DNA of 64,000 bases from Caenimonas aquaedulcis (GTDB lineage: Bacteria > Pseudomonadota > Gammaproteobacteria > Burkholderiales > Burkholderiaceae_C): contig NZ_JADWYS010000001.1 of assembly GCF_015831345.1 (NCBI RefSeq), positions 2,818,618-2,882,617 of the forward strand. Direction: 5' to 3'. Of the stretch, positions 8,751 to 17,972 are shown in pieces. The notes beneath the pieces were generated by a model that did no database searches, was not told the DNA's origin, and worked only from the letters and a program-made list of their open reading frames with translations. The number at the start of each line of letters is the position of its first letter. The stretch's first letter is position 1. The position numbers and the translations under genes are program-made.

Positions 8751-9689
8751 TCAGCCCGTGATGGCGCGTGCCCACGCCAGGAGGTGCAGCGGATACGCGC
8801 GCAGGGCCCGGCGGAAGTAGCGGCGGGCCGAGGCCGCGTCGGTCTGGCGCAGGCAGGAGCCGACGAAATAGTAGAACCGCGCGCGCTCGAGGCCGCGCAC
8901 GGGTCCGCTCGAGCGCGGCGCGAGCGCGGGTGCGGCGGCGAGCAGCGCGGCGTCCCCCAGGCCCGCGCGCCGTGCGAGGGCGCAGCGGATCGCCAGGTCC
9001 GCCAGTTGCAGCTGGTCCTGGCGGCGGCGCGCGCTGATGCTGTCGGGCGAGAGGTGGGCCTCGTACGCCACGTCCTCTTCGCCGACGCAGCGGCCGTGTT
9101 CCGCGAACCGCAGCCACAGGTCGAGGTCCTGCGCGACGGCAAAGGGCGCGCGATAGCCGCCCACGCGTTCGTAGAGTTCCCGGCGGAACATGGTGGCGCC
9201 GTGGTGCGGCGGCCCCTCGATGCGTTGGACGGATAGTGCGGCCAGGCCTTCGTGCAGCCGATCGCCCGGGCGCCGGAGCGTGTACAGCGGCTCGCCCGCG
9301 GGAGCGACGTAGCGTACGGCGCCGGCGACCATCGCAGCGTCGGGCCGCGCGTCCAGCAGGGCGCATTGCCGCGCAAGTCGGCCGGGCAGCGACACGTCGC
9401 CGCAATCCTGGCGCGCGATGTAGCGCCCGGCAGCCTGCGCGCAGCCGGCGGCGAGCGCGCGCGTCAGGCCGGCATTGGCCTGGTGCACGACGCGCAGGCG
9501 GGAGTCGCGGCCCGCCTGCCGCTCCAGCATCGCGCCGGTCGCGTCGGTGGAGCCGTCGTCCACCACCACGAATTCGAAGTCCACGCCCTCTTGCGAGAGC
9601 ACGCTGTCGAGCGTGGCCTGCAGGCGTGCGGCGCCGTTGTACACACCCATGACGACGGAGACCTCGGGCATGGCTTGCGGGTTCGTCAT
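8751..9689 (-). CDS. Family 2 glycosyltransferase
   Basis: The 312-residue protein has the standard GT2 core: 'EVSVVMGVYNGAARLQATLDSV', 'EFVVVDDGSTDATGAML', 'ARQDCGDVSLPGRLARQ' (the donor Asp site, here D-C-G-D) and 'HHGATMFRRELYERVGGYR'. The C-terminal third (from about residue 220) is helical, as in many enzymes that extend lipid-linked repeat units. The stop lies three bases before the acyltransferase start, and the ATG overlaps the GT8 stop. Function in the polysaccharide operon is inferred from context; specificity is unknown. Confidence 0.9.
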   Translation of the reverse strand: MTNPQAMPEVSVVMGVYNGAARLQATLDSVLSQEGVDFEFVVVDDGSTDATGAMLERQAGRDSRLRVVHQANAGLTRALAAGCAQAAGRYIARQDCGDVSLPGRLARQCALLDARPDAAMVAGAVRYVAPAGEPLYTLRRPGDRLHEGLAALSVQRIEGPPHHGATMFRRELYERVGGYRAPFAVAQDLDLWLRFAEHGRCVGEEDVAYEAHLSPDSISARRRQDQLQLADLAIRCALARRAGLGDAALLAAAPALAPRSSGPVRGLERARFYYFVGSCLRQTDAASARRYFRRALRAYPLHLLAWARAITG

Positions 9690-10591
9690 GCGGCGCCGCG
9701 TCCCAGCGTGGCCAGGCGCTTCAGCAGGGTGCCGGCCACGGGCCGCAGGAGGCGCAGGTTCTTCGCGCGCGCGAGTTCACGCAGCGAATTGGGAGACCAC
9801 CCGGCGAGCGCCGTGCGCTGCAGCCACTGGCTGAAATAAGCGTGGTTGTTGTTCAGCAGGTTCCCGGCGGGATCGAAGGGCTTGGGCGAACCGCAGAACG
9901 AGTGCACCACGCCTTCGCGGCGGTCCGTCGCGGCCGTCGTGGGATAGAGGTGGGTGGTGAGGTCCGTGGGCATGGGGGCGATGCGGCCGCGCAGCACGAA
10001 GTTGATCACCGTCTGGTCGTGCGAGTTCAACTCCGTGCGGTAGCGGTCGCCGAATTCGAGGAACCGGCCGGTGATTCCTTCGCGGCGGCACCACGCCAGG
10101 TCCAGCAGCAACAGGCCCGAATGGAAGTAGGGCTCGTCGGGGCGCACCGACAGCCGGCCCGTGAGCGCGGCGTCGTGCGAATGGCCGAAATCCCAGCCGG
10201 GAAGGGCGCTCACCGGAATGCCGGGCGTGCACGCGCAGATCAGCTGGCGGATGTCCATCTCCACGATCACGTCCACGTCCATGTACAGCACGCAGTCGTG
10301 CGAGGGCAGCAGCTGCGCCAGCAGCAGGCGGCCGTACGGCATGCGCGTGCCGTAGAGCGCCGTCCAGGTGTCGAACCGGGCCAGGTCGAGCGGGCGCGCA
10401 TGCAGGCGCGCCGGCGCGGGATTCATGGCGGCGGTTTCATGAAGGCGTCCGACGTCCGCCGTTGTCCAGCCTGCGTGGAACAGGTGCACCTCGAGAATCT
10501 CGGGGCCCCGCCAGTTCGCCAGCAGCGATGCCACGGCGACATGCGTGGGCGCGATCACGTTGTGGTCGGCGAAGAGCGCGACGGCCGTCAT
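9686..10591 (-). CDS. Family 8 glycosyltransferase (LgtC/glycogenin-like)
   Basis: The 301-residue protein begins 'ALFADHNVIAPTHVAVASLL', the GT8 opening, and has the metal-binding DxD motif in 'CVLYMDVDVIVEMDI' near residue 96. 'PYFHSGLLLLDLAWCRREGI' and the late H-x2-G-like 'VVHSFCGSPKPF' complete the family pattern. GT8 enzymes are retaining galactosyl- or glucosyltransferases of LPS and glycoprotein glycans. It is the only GT8 in this cluster. It is coupled by ATGA to the FkbM methyltransferase upstream. Confidence 0.9.
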   Translation of the reverse strand: MTAVALFADHNVIAPTHVAVASLLANWRGPEILEVHLFHAGWTTADVGRLHETAAMNPAPARLHARPLDLARFDTWTALYGTRMPYGRLLLAQLLPSHDCVLYMDVDVIVEMDIRQLICACTPGIPVSALPGWDFGHSHDAALTGRLSVRPDEPYFHSGLLLLDLAWCRREGITGRFLEFGDRYRTELNSHDQTVINFVLRGRIAPMPTDLTTHLYPTTAATDRREGVVHSFCGSPKPFDPAGNLLNNNHAYFSQWLQRTALAGWSPNSLRELARAKNLRLLRPVAGTLLKRLATLGRGAA

Positions 10592-11472
10592 GTCGTGGCG
10601 CCTCGCGGGGGCTGCGGCAGCGCGAACAGCAGGTTGACTTCCCCCAGCGCAGCGAGTGCCGCCGCCGTCGGCTGCATGCGGCGAACCGGCCATCGCAGGG
10701 CCTGGCACTCGTAGCCCGGAACCAGCCCGCGCAGGAAGTCGGCGATCTCCATCGCGCTCGTGCCCGCGCTGCGGAAGGTGTCCGGGTTCATCTCCACGAT
10801 GACCGCGCAGGCGCTGCGGCGGATGGTCTCGGCCATGCCGCGCAGCGCGAGCATTTCGGAGCCTTCCACATCCAGCTTGACGACGCGCGGAAGAAGGCCG
10901 GGCAGCGCGCTGTCCAGGGCGGTCGTCTCCACCCTGACCGACTTCGCGCCCTGCCCCGGCTGCGGGAACGCGGTGACCTGCCCGTGGTTGGCCGCGCCCG
11001 CGGTGTATTGATGCAGTTCGATCTCCCCGCCGGCGTCGGACAGCGCCTGGCCGTGGATGTGGACGATGCGGCCGTAGCCGTTGGCCTCCACGTTGCCGCG
11101 CAGGCGTTCGCGGTTCGGGGGAAAGGGCTCGAAGGCGTGCACGCGGCCCCGGTCGCCCACGCATTGCGCGGCGAGCAGCGAGAAATAGCCGACGTTGGCG
11201 CCCGCGTCCACGAACACGTCGCCCGGGCGAAGCAGGGCGCGGACGGCGCGCGCCGTCTCGACCTCGTACAGGCCGAACGCCATCGTGCAGTCGGGGTAGG
11301 CGTCCAGGTCGAGCTCCATGCGGGCGCCGCGGGGCAGCGCGAAGCGTCCCTTCCTCGCCTCGCGCGGATAGAGGCGCCGCGCCGCGCGCAGCAGCCGGTA
11401 GGCCCCCCGGCCGGTGGGCGTGACGGTGGCGTACGCCTGCAGGAGGCGAGAGGCGAGTCCGTGCATCGTCAT
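10588..11472 (-). CDS. FkbM-family SAM-dependent methyltransferase
   Basis: The 294-residue product carries the SAM-binding strand 'VFVDAGANVGYFSLLAAQ' near residues 87-104, the second acidic strand 'RVHAFEPFPPNRERL' and the FkbM-typical 'VVKLDVEGSEMLALRGM' around residue 200. FkbM enzymes O-methylate sugars and polyketides. Two ATG codons two codons apart are possible; the first (11472) is preferred because it overlaps the upstream stop as ATGA. Likely methylates a hydroxyl on the glycan or on a nucleotide-linked sugar. Confidence 0.9.
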   Translation of the reverse strand: MTMHGLASRLLQAYATVTPTGRGAYRLLRAARRLYPREARKGRFALPRGARMELDLDAYPDCTMAFGLYEVETARAVRALLRPGDVFVDAGANVGYFSLLAAQCVGDRGRVHAFEPFPPNRERLRGNVEANGYGRIVHIHGQALSDAGGEIELHQYTAGAANHGQVTAFPQPGQGAKSVRVETTALDSALPGLLPRVVKLDVEGSEMLALRGMAETIRRSACAVIVEMNPDTFRSAGTSAMEIADFLRGLVPGYECQALRWPVRRMQPTAAALAALGEVNLLFALPQPPRGATT

Positions 11473-12455
11473 CGCGCTGCTTCCCCGGCGCGCAGCGCCT
11501 CGATCCAGCGCGCCAGCCGCGCGGTCGCGGGCCATCCCAGCACGCGCGTGGCGGCGCTGAACGCGCGCAGGTCGCGGCGCCCGTCCGTGTCGATCGACAG
11601 GGCCAGCCGCAGGAGGCGCTCCGCTTCGGCGTGCAGCCCCTGCGCGCCGACCGTCCTGGCCATCCAGAACAGGCTGCGCGCGAAACGCTGCATCTCCGGT
11701 TCCCGCGCATCGATGCCCGCGCTGCCTGCGAGGGCCGCTACGCGCTCGTAGGCGAGCGCGCGCTCGCGCATCGCCGAAGGGTCGCTCTGCCAGATGGAGC
11801 ACAGGCGGGGCCCTGCGTGATTGCGCGTCACGGCGATCCACGCGTCGCCGCAGTGATGCAGCTCGAGTCCGAGCACACCGGCCTGCGCGTCGTAGACCCA
11901 GTCTTCGAGCTGCCTGAGCCGCGGCCAGGGCCCGATGCGCTGCAGCGCGCCCGCGCGATACAGGGGCGTGAGCGTGGGCCAGAGCGGCTCGCGCAGCAAC
12001 GCGGGAAAGAGCGTGCGGAACACCTCGCCGGTGCGCTGCGCCGGATCGGGCTGCATCACGCCCTGTTCTTCGGTGCGCGTCCTGCCGTAGGAAATATCGG
12101 CGCGCGGATCGGCGCGCAGGCCCTGCACCTGGATCGCGAACTTGTCCGGCAGCAGGAGGTCGTCGCTGTCGAGGAACTGCACGAACTCGCCCCGCGCCAG
12201 GGTGCGGCCGAGTTCGCGCGCGGCGCCGGGCCCCGCGTTGCGCTGGCTTTCGACGCGCACGATGGACGGGTGCTCTTCCTGCAGTTGCCGCGCCGCTTCG
12301 GGCGTGCCGTCGGTCGAGCCGTCGTCCACGATGATGATCTCGATCGGCCGCCAGGTCTGGGCGATCACGCTGGCCACCGCCTCGCGCAGCATCGCGGGCC
12401 GGTTGAAGACCGGGATGATGGTGCTGACGAGATCGGGCTGGGGGTGCATGCTCAT
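11469..12455 (-). CDS. Family 2 glycosyltransferase
   Basis: This 328-residue protein has the GT2 signature 'LVSTIIPVFNRPAMLREAV', 'IEIIIVDDGSTDGTPEAA' and the donor site 'FVQFLDSDDLLLPDKFAIQ' near residue 95. The C-terminal 100 residues are Arg/Ala/Leu-rich helices ('AEAERLLRLALSIDTDG'), resembling a short TPR-like extension. The start ATG at 12455 overlaps the asparagine-synthetase stop as ATGA; a second ATG two codons later is less likely. Transfers an unknown sugar in the same pathway. Confidence 0.9.
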   Translation of the reverse strand: MSMHPQPDLVSTIIPVFNRPAMLREAVASVIAQTWRPIEIIIVDDGSTDGTPEAARQLQEEHPSIVRVESQRNAGPGAARELGRTLARGEFVQFLDSDDLLLPDKFAIQVQGLRADPRADISYGRTRTEEQGVMQPDPAQRTGEVFRTLFPALLREPLWPTLTPLYRAGALQRIGPWPRLRQLEDWVYDAQAGVLGLELHHCGDAWIAVTRNHAGPRLCSIWQSDPSAMRERALAYERVAALAGSAGIDAREPEMQRFARSLFWMARTVGAQGLHAEAERLLRLALSIDTDGRRDLRAFSAATRVLGWPATARLARWIEALRAGEAAR

Positions 12456-14209
12456 GCCTCGAGGTAGTGCCGCGACCACAGCTCGAGCAGCAGCACGCGC
12501 CACGCGACATTGCGCAGGATGGACAGCGGATGCGGGAAGGCATAGCCCGTCCTTCCCTTGTCGAAGTAGTGGGCCATCGCGCCTCCCAGGCCCAAGCGGC
12601 GGCTCCATCCGCCGCCCAGCACCTGCTCGCGCGCGAAAGCGCGAAAGCCGGGGTCGCTGTCCATCCATTCGGCCGCCAGCGGCGCGCCGAATTTGGGGCG
12701 TGCGCTGGCCGCCGCCGGCAGCAGGCCCTCGCGGCGCGCCATGGCACGCAGCAGGTACTTGTTCTCGCCGCCGCGCAGCAGCCACTCGAGGGGCGTGCGC
12801 CATGCGAGCTCGGCGACGCGCCGATCCAGGTAGGGCGCGCGGGCCTCCACGCTCTCGGCCATGCTGGCCTTGTCCACTTTCATCACGTACTGATTGGGCA
12901 GTTGGCGGCACGATTCGAACAGGCGGATCGCATGGAAGGCGTCCCCGCCCGCGGCCGCGAGGTACTCGGCGAACACCCCGCGGAAGGCGCCGAAGAGGCT
13001 GCCGTGCCGCCGCCCCGCGTACTTCTGGTAGAGGCGGAACTGCCCCCAGGGACCCAGGCGCGCGGGGCCCCTGAAGATGTCGTAGCCGCCGAACAGCTCG
13101 TCCGCGCCTTCGCCCACCAATACGACCTTGATGCCCTGCTCGCGGCAGCGCCGGTACAGCAGGCGCGTGGTGACGGTGCCCCAGTCGGCAAAGAGGTCGT
13201 CGAACACCCAGGCGCCCTGCATCGCCTCGCGCCGGACCTCGTCGGCGGTGACCAGCACCTCGAGGTGGCGCGAGCCGATGAATCCGGCGACTTCGCGCGC
13301 GTTCGGCCGCTCGTCGATGCCCGACCGGTCGAAACCCATGCTGATGGTGAGCAGCGGGCCTTCGCGCCGCGCGAGCGCGGCGACCACGCTGGAGTCGAGG
13401 CCGCCGGACAGCAGCAGCCCGAGCGGCACGTCCGCGACCAGGTGTTCGCCGACCACGCGGCGCATCGCCTGCGCGAGTTCTTCGATGCGTTCGGCCTCGT
13501 CGCGGGTATCCGCGGCATCGGGCGCCGGCGGCGTGAACCAGCGCACGTGCGCGGCGATGCGTCCCTCGCGAAGCTCCATGCGCTGGCCCGGCTCCAGCTT
13601 GGCGACGCCGTCCAGGATCGTGCGTCCGGTCTCGAACACGTAGCCGAACTCCATGTACTGCGCGAGCCCCGCGCGATCGGCCTCGGCCCGGAAGTCCGGG
13701 AGGGCCCGGAAGGCCTTCACCTCCGAGGCGAACACCAGGCCGTCGGGACGCGCGAGGTAGTACAGCGGCTTCATGCCCGTGGCATCGCGTGCCAGGTGAA
13801 CGGTGCGCGTGCGAGGATCCCAGAGCGCGAGCGCGAACATGCCGCAGAAGCGTTCGAGGCACGCGGCGCCCCACTCGATGAAAGCGCGCAGCACCACCTC
13901 GGTGTCACCGCTCGACGCGAAACGGTGGCCGCGCGCCTGCAGTTCGCGCCGCAGTTCCCTGAAGTTGTAGAGCTCGCCGTTGTACGCGAGCACGATGCCC
14001 GTCGCCGCGTCCATCATGGGCTGGTGGCTGGTCGGCGCGAGGTCGATGATGCTCAGGCGCCGGTGCGCGAACGCGACGCCGTGCGAGGTGTCCTCGAAGC
14101 TGCCGCTGTCGTCCGGGCCACGGTGCCGCATGAGGTCGGCCATCGCGACCGCCTGACTCAGCGGGCGCGCATGCGCATGGGCCGTCATCCAGCCGGCGAT
14201 GCCGCACAT
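12452..14209 (-). CDS. asnB: Asparagine-synthetase-like glutamine amidotransferase
   Basis: The 585-residue protein has both domains of class-B asparagine synthetase. The N-terminal glutaminase begins 'MCGIAGWM' with Cys2 as nucleophile and has 'RHRGPDD' and 'YNGELYNFRELR'. The ATP-pyrophosphatase domain has the PP-loop SGGLDSS at residues 268-274 and 'GEGADELFGGYDIF'. In glycan operons such paralogues are thought to amidate uronic acids or amino-acid substituents rather than make free asparagine. Because the glutaminase Cys is intact, ammonia can come from glutamine. It is coupled to a GT2 downstream (ATGA) and a GT upstream (TGATG). Confidence 0.9.
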   Translation of the reverse strand: MCGIAGWMTAHAHARPLSQAVAMADLMRHRGPDDSGSFEDTSHGVAFAHRRLSIIDLAPTSHQPMMDAATGIVLAYNGELYNFRELRRELQARGHRFASSGDTEVVLRAFIEWGAACLERFCGMFALALWDPRTRTVHLARDATGMKPLYYLARPDGLVFASEVKAFRALPDFRAEADRAGLAQYMEFGYVFETGRTILDGVAKLEPGQRMELREGRIAAHVRWFTPPAPDAADTRDEAERIEELAQAMRRVVGEHLVADVPLGLLLSGGLDSSVVAALARREGPLLTISMGFDRSGIDERPNAREVAGFIGSRHLEVLVTADEVRREAMQGAWVFDDLFADWGTVTTRLLYRRCREQGIKVVLVGEGADELFGGYDIFRGPARLGPWGQFRLYQKYAGRRHGSLFGAFRGVFAEYLAAAGGDAFHAIRLFESCRQLPNQYVMKVDKASMAESVEARAPYLDRRVAELAWRTPLEWLLRGGENKYLLRAMARREGLLPAAASARPKFGAPLAAEWMDSDPGFRAFAREQVLGGGWSRRLGLGGAMAHYFDKGRTGYAFPHPLSILRNVAWRVLLLELWSRHYLEA

Positions 14210-15249
14210 CAGGCGTCCCCGCCTGCTTCGCGCGCCGGGCCCGGCGAACTGCCGCGCGCCACGCGGCGCAGGCGTTCGATGCGCTCCTGCGGTGCCAGGG
14301 CCGAGAGCGTGGCGTAGCGCTGCATGGTGGGATTGTCCGCGTTCTGCTTGTGCGCCTGCGCGGCGTGCCAGAGGTGCACGAGCGGAAGGAACCCGTGGCG
14401 CCACACGCGCCGCGTCGAGGCGCGCTCCCAGAATTCGTTGTCCTCCCCGCCCCAGCCCACGAACGATTCGTCCATGCCGCCGATGGCGTCGAACGCCTCG
14501 CGCGTGATCGCGATGCTGCCGCCGCCCTCGGCGTTCTGCATGATCGAGACCGGCGCGGCGGCGAACAGGCCGTGCGGCGATGCCGCGAGCGAACGCGAGT
14601 GTTCCTCGCCGAGGTAGAAGATGAAGCGCTTGAGGTTCACGACCTCGTAGCCGGCGCCGGCGATCGCCGACGCGTGGTGCGCGTAGTCGCGCGGCACCAG
14701 CAGGTCGTTGTCGTGCAGCACCAGCACGCGGCCGCGCGCGTGCGCGGCCGCTGCATTGAAGGCCCACGAACGCGCGTAAGGCATCGCAGGGTCGGGTGGA
14801 GGCGTGTGCAGGTAGTGCACCCACGCGGGCAGGCGCCCGGGCAGGGAGGGCTGCGTGTCCTGCTCCACCACCCAGCATTCGACGGCCGCGTCCTGCTGGC
14901 CGGCGATGGTTTCCAGCGTGGCGAGCAGCGCGGGAAGGCGCGACAGGCCGCGGTGGCCGATGAGGAAGGACACCTCGGGGCTGCCCGCGCGAGTCGCCGG
15001 GGCCGGCGCGCGACCGATCGGGTGGTCGGCCAGCGCACGGCGCATCAGCGCTCGCCCCAGCGCGGGCAGGTGCTGGGGCGCATGCAGGTCCGACGTCCAT
15101 TGCCACAGGCAGCGGTAGCCCCGCCCGCCCGGCCCGGCTTCTAGCCGCTCGCCGCGGTTGCGGATCGCAAGGTAGTCGCCACCGGGGAACCACAGGCGCG
15201 GGACGTAGCGCGGCACGTCCCGCAGCCAGACGCCGAGGGTGGAGCGCAT
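14209..15249 (-). CDS. GT-A glycosyltransferase with galactosyltransferase-type C-terminal motif
   Basis: The 346-residue protein has an unusual leader of about 90 residues, then a GT2-like fold from 'EVSFLIGHRGLSRLPALLATL'. A donor site appears in 'VLVLHDNDLLVPRDY'. The C-terminal signature 'GGMDESFVGWGGEDNEFWER' matches the glyco_tranf_2C/galactosyltransferase-C motif of chondroitin synthase-type and beta-1,4-galactosyltransferase enzymes. This suggests transfer of a hexose or N-acetylhexosamine with an inverting mechanism. Its stop overlaps the asnB start by one base (TGATG). Confidence 0.85.
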   Translation of the reverse strand: MRSTLGVWLRDVPRYVPRLWFPGGDYLAIRNRGERLEAGPGGRGYRCLWQWTSDLHAPQHLPALGRALMRRALADHPIGRAPAPATRAGSPEVSFLIGHRGLSRLPALLATLETIAGQQDAAVECWVVEQDTQPSLPGRLPAWVHYLHTPPPDPAMPYARSWAFNAAAAHARGRVLVLHDNDLLVPRDYAHHASAIAGAGYEVVNLKRFIFYLGEEHSRSLAASPHGLFAAAPVSIMQNAEGGGSIAITREAFDAIGGMDESFVGWGGEDNEFWERASTRRVWRHGFLPLVHLWHAAQAHKQNADNPTMQRYATLSALAPQERIERLRRVARGSSPGPAREAGGDA

Positions 15250-15266
15250 GCCGGCCGGACCGCCCG

Positions 15267-16196
15267 TCACCGCATCCTCGGCTTGAAACCCAGGCGCCGC
15301 TTCACGCGCGAGAGCAGCGCCCAGAGGGGATCGCGCCCGGGAAGGAGGTCGCGCCGCGGAAAGCGCGGGTCGGCCAGCGCGGCGGGGTTTGCGAGGAGCG
15401 CGGCGTAGAGCGCGCGCGTGCGCAGCCCCCACGCGTGCGGCGCGGCGTAGCGGTGGCGCGCCAGGTGCATGCCCATGCGTGCGAAGCGGCGCTGGCGCGC
15501 GTCGAGCCGGCCGCCGTCCAGCAGGTCCTGCGCGGCACGCTGCCAGTCGCGTGCGATGCGCTCGCGCTGCGTGTCGCGCTGCTCGTCGTGGTACCGGTAG
15601 CGCGCAAGGCGGCGGTCGATCTTGGCCACGGGAAAACCCAGCGCGATGCGCAGCCAGTAATCCGCATCCGCGGCGTAGCTCACTTCGGGCCGCCACCGGC
15701 CCGTGGCCTGCATGGCCTCGCGCGTGAAGAAGGCGCCGGGCTGCGGGATGTATTGCAGCCGGCCGAGGTAATGCGCGAAGTCGAACGGCCCCTGCTCGTC
15801 GACACCGATCTGGCGCGACTGCGCATCGATCAGTTCGACGTCGCCATACACGAGGCCGCAGCCGGGGTGCGACTGCAACGCCTGCACGGCGGCCGTCACC
15901 GCGCCGGGCAGGAACACGTCGTCCGAACTCTGGATGGTGAGGATGTCGCCGCGCGCCCGGTCGAGGCCCTTGTTCACCGCATCCACCACGCCGCGATCCG
16001 GCTCGCTCCACCACTGCAGCTCGGGGGCGTCGAAGCCGCGCAGCACGTCGACGGTCTCGTCCTTCGAGCCGCCGTCCAGCACCAGCACTTCCAGCGGGCG
16101 GTAGTCCTGCGCGAGGCAGGAAGCGAGGGTCTCGCGGATGAACCGGCCCTGGTTGTAGCTGGGCACGATGATGGTGACGAGGGGAGCGGAGGCCAC
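15267..16196 (-). CDS. Family 2 glycosyltransferase
   Basis: The 309-residue product has the textbook opening 'PLVTIIVPSYNQGRFIRETL' and the strands 'LEVLVLDGGSKDETVDVL' and 'DILTIQSSDDVFLPGAV' (donor Asp pair near residue 90). 'IPQPGAFFTREAMQATGRW' is the usual acceptor-side block. The start is GTG at 16196; no ATG is available before the first conserved strand. The upstream methyltransferase stop is two bases away, so the genes are co-transcribed. Specificity unknown. Confidence 0.9.
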   Translation of the reverse strand: MASAPLVTIIVPSYNQGRFIRETLASCLAQDYRPLEVLVLDGGSKDETVDVLRGFDAPELQWWSEPDRGVVDAVNKGLDRARGDILTIQSSDDVFLPGAVTAAVQALQSHPGCGLVYGDVELIDAQSRQIGVDEQGPFDFAHYLGRLQYIPQPGAFFTREAMQATGRWRPEVSYAADADYWLRIALGFPVAKIDRRLARYRYHDEQRDTQRERIARDWQRAAQDLLDGGRLDARQRRFARMGMHLARHRYAAPHAWGLRTRALYAALLANPAALADPRFPRRDLLPGRDPLWALLSRVKRRLGFKPRMR

Positions 16197-16198
16197 GG

Positions 16199-16948
16199 TC
16201 AGAACGCAACGAAGTGGTCGAAGCGGCGCTCGTCGTTGCCCCGCTTCTGCAGGGCCACGAGCTGGCAGGCGTCGATGGGCGCCTGCAGCGCGCGAGAGGC
16301 AGCGGACGGCGTGAAGGCATCCCGCACCGCGCGATGGAGCGTCTTGCGGGCGAGGGCCTTGGCGGTCTGCCGCCAGCCCGTCGGCACCGCGCGCGGCGCG
16401 CCCTCCAGGAACGTGTAGGCGCGGTTGGTGACGATGAAGTGCGCGAGGCGCTGCAGGCCGGGGTAGCCGACGTCGTCCAGCACCATCACCCCTCCCACGT
16501 CCATCATCCGGTCGAGGTAGAAGAAGTCGACCAGGGTGTGGTCGAAGGTGTGCCAGCCGTCGATGAAGGCGAACTGGATGCGCGTGCCCTGCGCGGCCAG
16601 CCGCGGCAGCAGCGATTGCGAAGATTCCTCGTGGAGGCGGTAGCGCGCGCCGAAGCCGGCGCGCTCGATGTTGTGCAGCCCGCCGCCCTGCCAGGTCGCA
16701 TCGTGCTGCGCCGGGTCCATGCCGATGAGTTCGCCGTCGCCGTGGTCCTTCATCGCCTCCAGGATGTGCAGCGAACTGATGCCGTAGGCGAGCCCGACTT
16801 CGCAGCCCAGGCGGGGCCGCGCCTTTTCCACCGCGCGGCGCAGCACGTCGCCGCTGCGGCTGTCCACGCCGGAATGCACGGGCGCGTGCCGGCCGTCCGG
16901 CAGCACGGTGCGGCCGGTACGCTCGATCTCCTGCAGGACTGCGCTCAT
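16199..16948 (-). CDS. Class I SAM-dependent methyltransferase (CmcI/TylF-like fold)
   Basis: The 249-residue protein carries 'RLGCEVGLAYGISSLHIL' near residues 47-64, a degenerate glycine-rich SAM strand, then 'GELIGMDPAQHDATW', 'FAFIDGWHTFDHTLVDF' and 'GGVMVLDDVGYPGLQRL'. The acidic pair after 'FAFIDG' and after 'MVLDD' resembles metal-dependent sugar O-methyltransferases of the methyltransferase_24 group. It could also be a non-catalytic relative, because the glycine loop is atypical. It overlaps the STELLO-like gene upstream by ATGA. Confidence 0.8.
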   Translation of the reverse strand: MSAVLQEIERTGRTVLPDGRHAPVHSGVDSRSGDVLRRAVEKARPRLGCEVGLAYGISSLHILEAMKDHGDGELIGMDPAQHDATWQGGGLHNIERAGFGARYRLHEESSQSLLPRLAAQGTRIQFAFIDGWHTFDHTLVDFFYLDRMMDVGGVMVLDDVGYPGLQRLAHFIVTNRAYTFLEGAPRAVPTGWRQTAKALARKTLHRAVRDAFTPSAASRALQAPIDACQLVALQKRGNDERRFDHFVAF

Positions 16949-17952
16949 GGCCCGGCGCCCGTCGCGGCCGCCACGTCGGCGATCCAGCTTTCGACCAGGG
17001 GCAGCTCCCGCTGCGGCACGAGGTCCGCCTTCACCAGCGCTTCGTAGCAGCGAAGGAGATTGCCTCCCGTCTGTTCCGGGCCGGGCGGCAACTCCAGCGC
17101 TTCCAGCACCTGGCGGAACCGCTCGTTGCCCAGGTAGCCGGGCACCTCCTGCTCGAAGTCGCGCATGAGGTTGTGCGGGTTCCTGTCCTGGAACATCTCG
17201 GGGCCGTGGAACACCAGTTCGTGGCCGAGGGCCCACAGGCAACGCTGCGCCACGAAGCTGCGCCAGATGTCCGTCATGCGGAAGCTCACGAAGCTCGGCA
17301 GGTACATGAGGGGGAAGGCCTGCGGGAACCACCAGGTGCTCTGGCTGTTGAACGGGCACCACGTGCCGGGGGCGAGGCTGACGCTCGGCGCGTCGTCGAA
17401 AGTGATTTCCCGGTCCATCACGAGGCGCCACACCGCGTCCACGTCGGGCGAGCCGTTGGCCAGGCCCTGCTGGATCGGCGCCGTGACGGCGCGTGCCGGC
17501 GCGAGGGGCGGCACGGGCAGGTTCGCGCCCGCATGGTCGAGCGGCAGGCCGCGGGGCCACACATGCGCGCCGGTGAACCAGCGGTACGCATTGACCCAGC
17601 CGGCCTGCGCGCAATGGCGCGCCTGGAGTGCGGCCTGGCGCGGCGCCCACGTGGCCAGCGGCGCGTTGTCGTCGTCGGTGTCGAAGACGAAGTCGGCCTT
17701 GCGTGCCATGGCCTGCAGGTAGCCGAGGTTCTTGCGCGCGTAGTGGTTCTCCGGCAGCTGCGCCGCGATGCCGAACGCCATCTGGCGCTGCGCGTCGATG
17801 CCGAGGAATTCGACCCCCTGCGGCCAGTCGGCCCGGGGCGTCTTGCGGTCGCCCACGACGATGGTCCCGTGGCCGTGCGCGAGACCGCGGCCGACCATGT
17901 CCTGCACGGAGGGGCAGGGCCCCTGGATGGTGGTGATGACGGTGAAACCCAT
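16945..17952 (-). CDS. STELLO-like (DUF288) glycosyltransferase
   Basis: The 335-residue product matches the STELLO/DUF288 pattern in order: 'VITTIQGPCPSVQDM', 'IVVGDRKTPRADWP', 'LPENHYARKNLGYLQAM' and 'ADFVFDTDDDNAPLATW' near residue 95, where the aspartate cluster resembles a metal/nucleotide-sugar site. STELLO proteins are known mainly from plants (cellulose synthase-associated) and nematodes; bacterial homologues occur in surface-glycan clusters and their reaction is not established. The start ATG is at 17952, 20 bases after the previous gene. The gene is coupled by ATGA to the methyltransferase downstream. Confidence 0.82.
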   Translation of the reverse strand: MGFTVITTIQGPCPSVQDMVGRGLAHGHGTIVVGDRKTPRADWPQGVEFLGIDAQRQMAFGIAAQLPENHYARKNLGYLQAMARKADFVFDTDDDNAPLATWAPRQAALQARHCAQAGWVNAYRWFTGAHVWPRGLPLDHAGANLPVPPLAPARAVTAPIQQGLANGSPDVDAVWRLVMDREITFDDAPSVSLAPGTWCPFNSQSTWWFPQAFPLMYLPSFVSFRMTDIWRSFVAQRCLWALGHELVFHGPEMFQDRNPHNLMRDFEQEVPGYLGNERFRQVLEALELPPGPEQTGGNLLRCYEALVKADLVPQRELPLVESWIADVAAATGAGP

Positions 17953-17972
17953 CGCGATGTTCCTGTTCCTGT

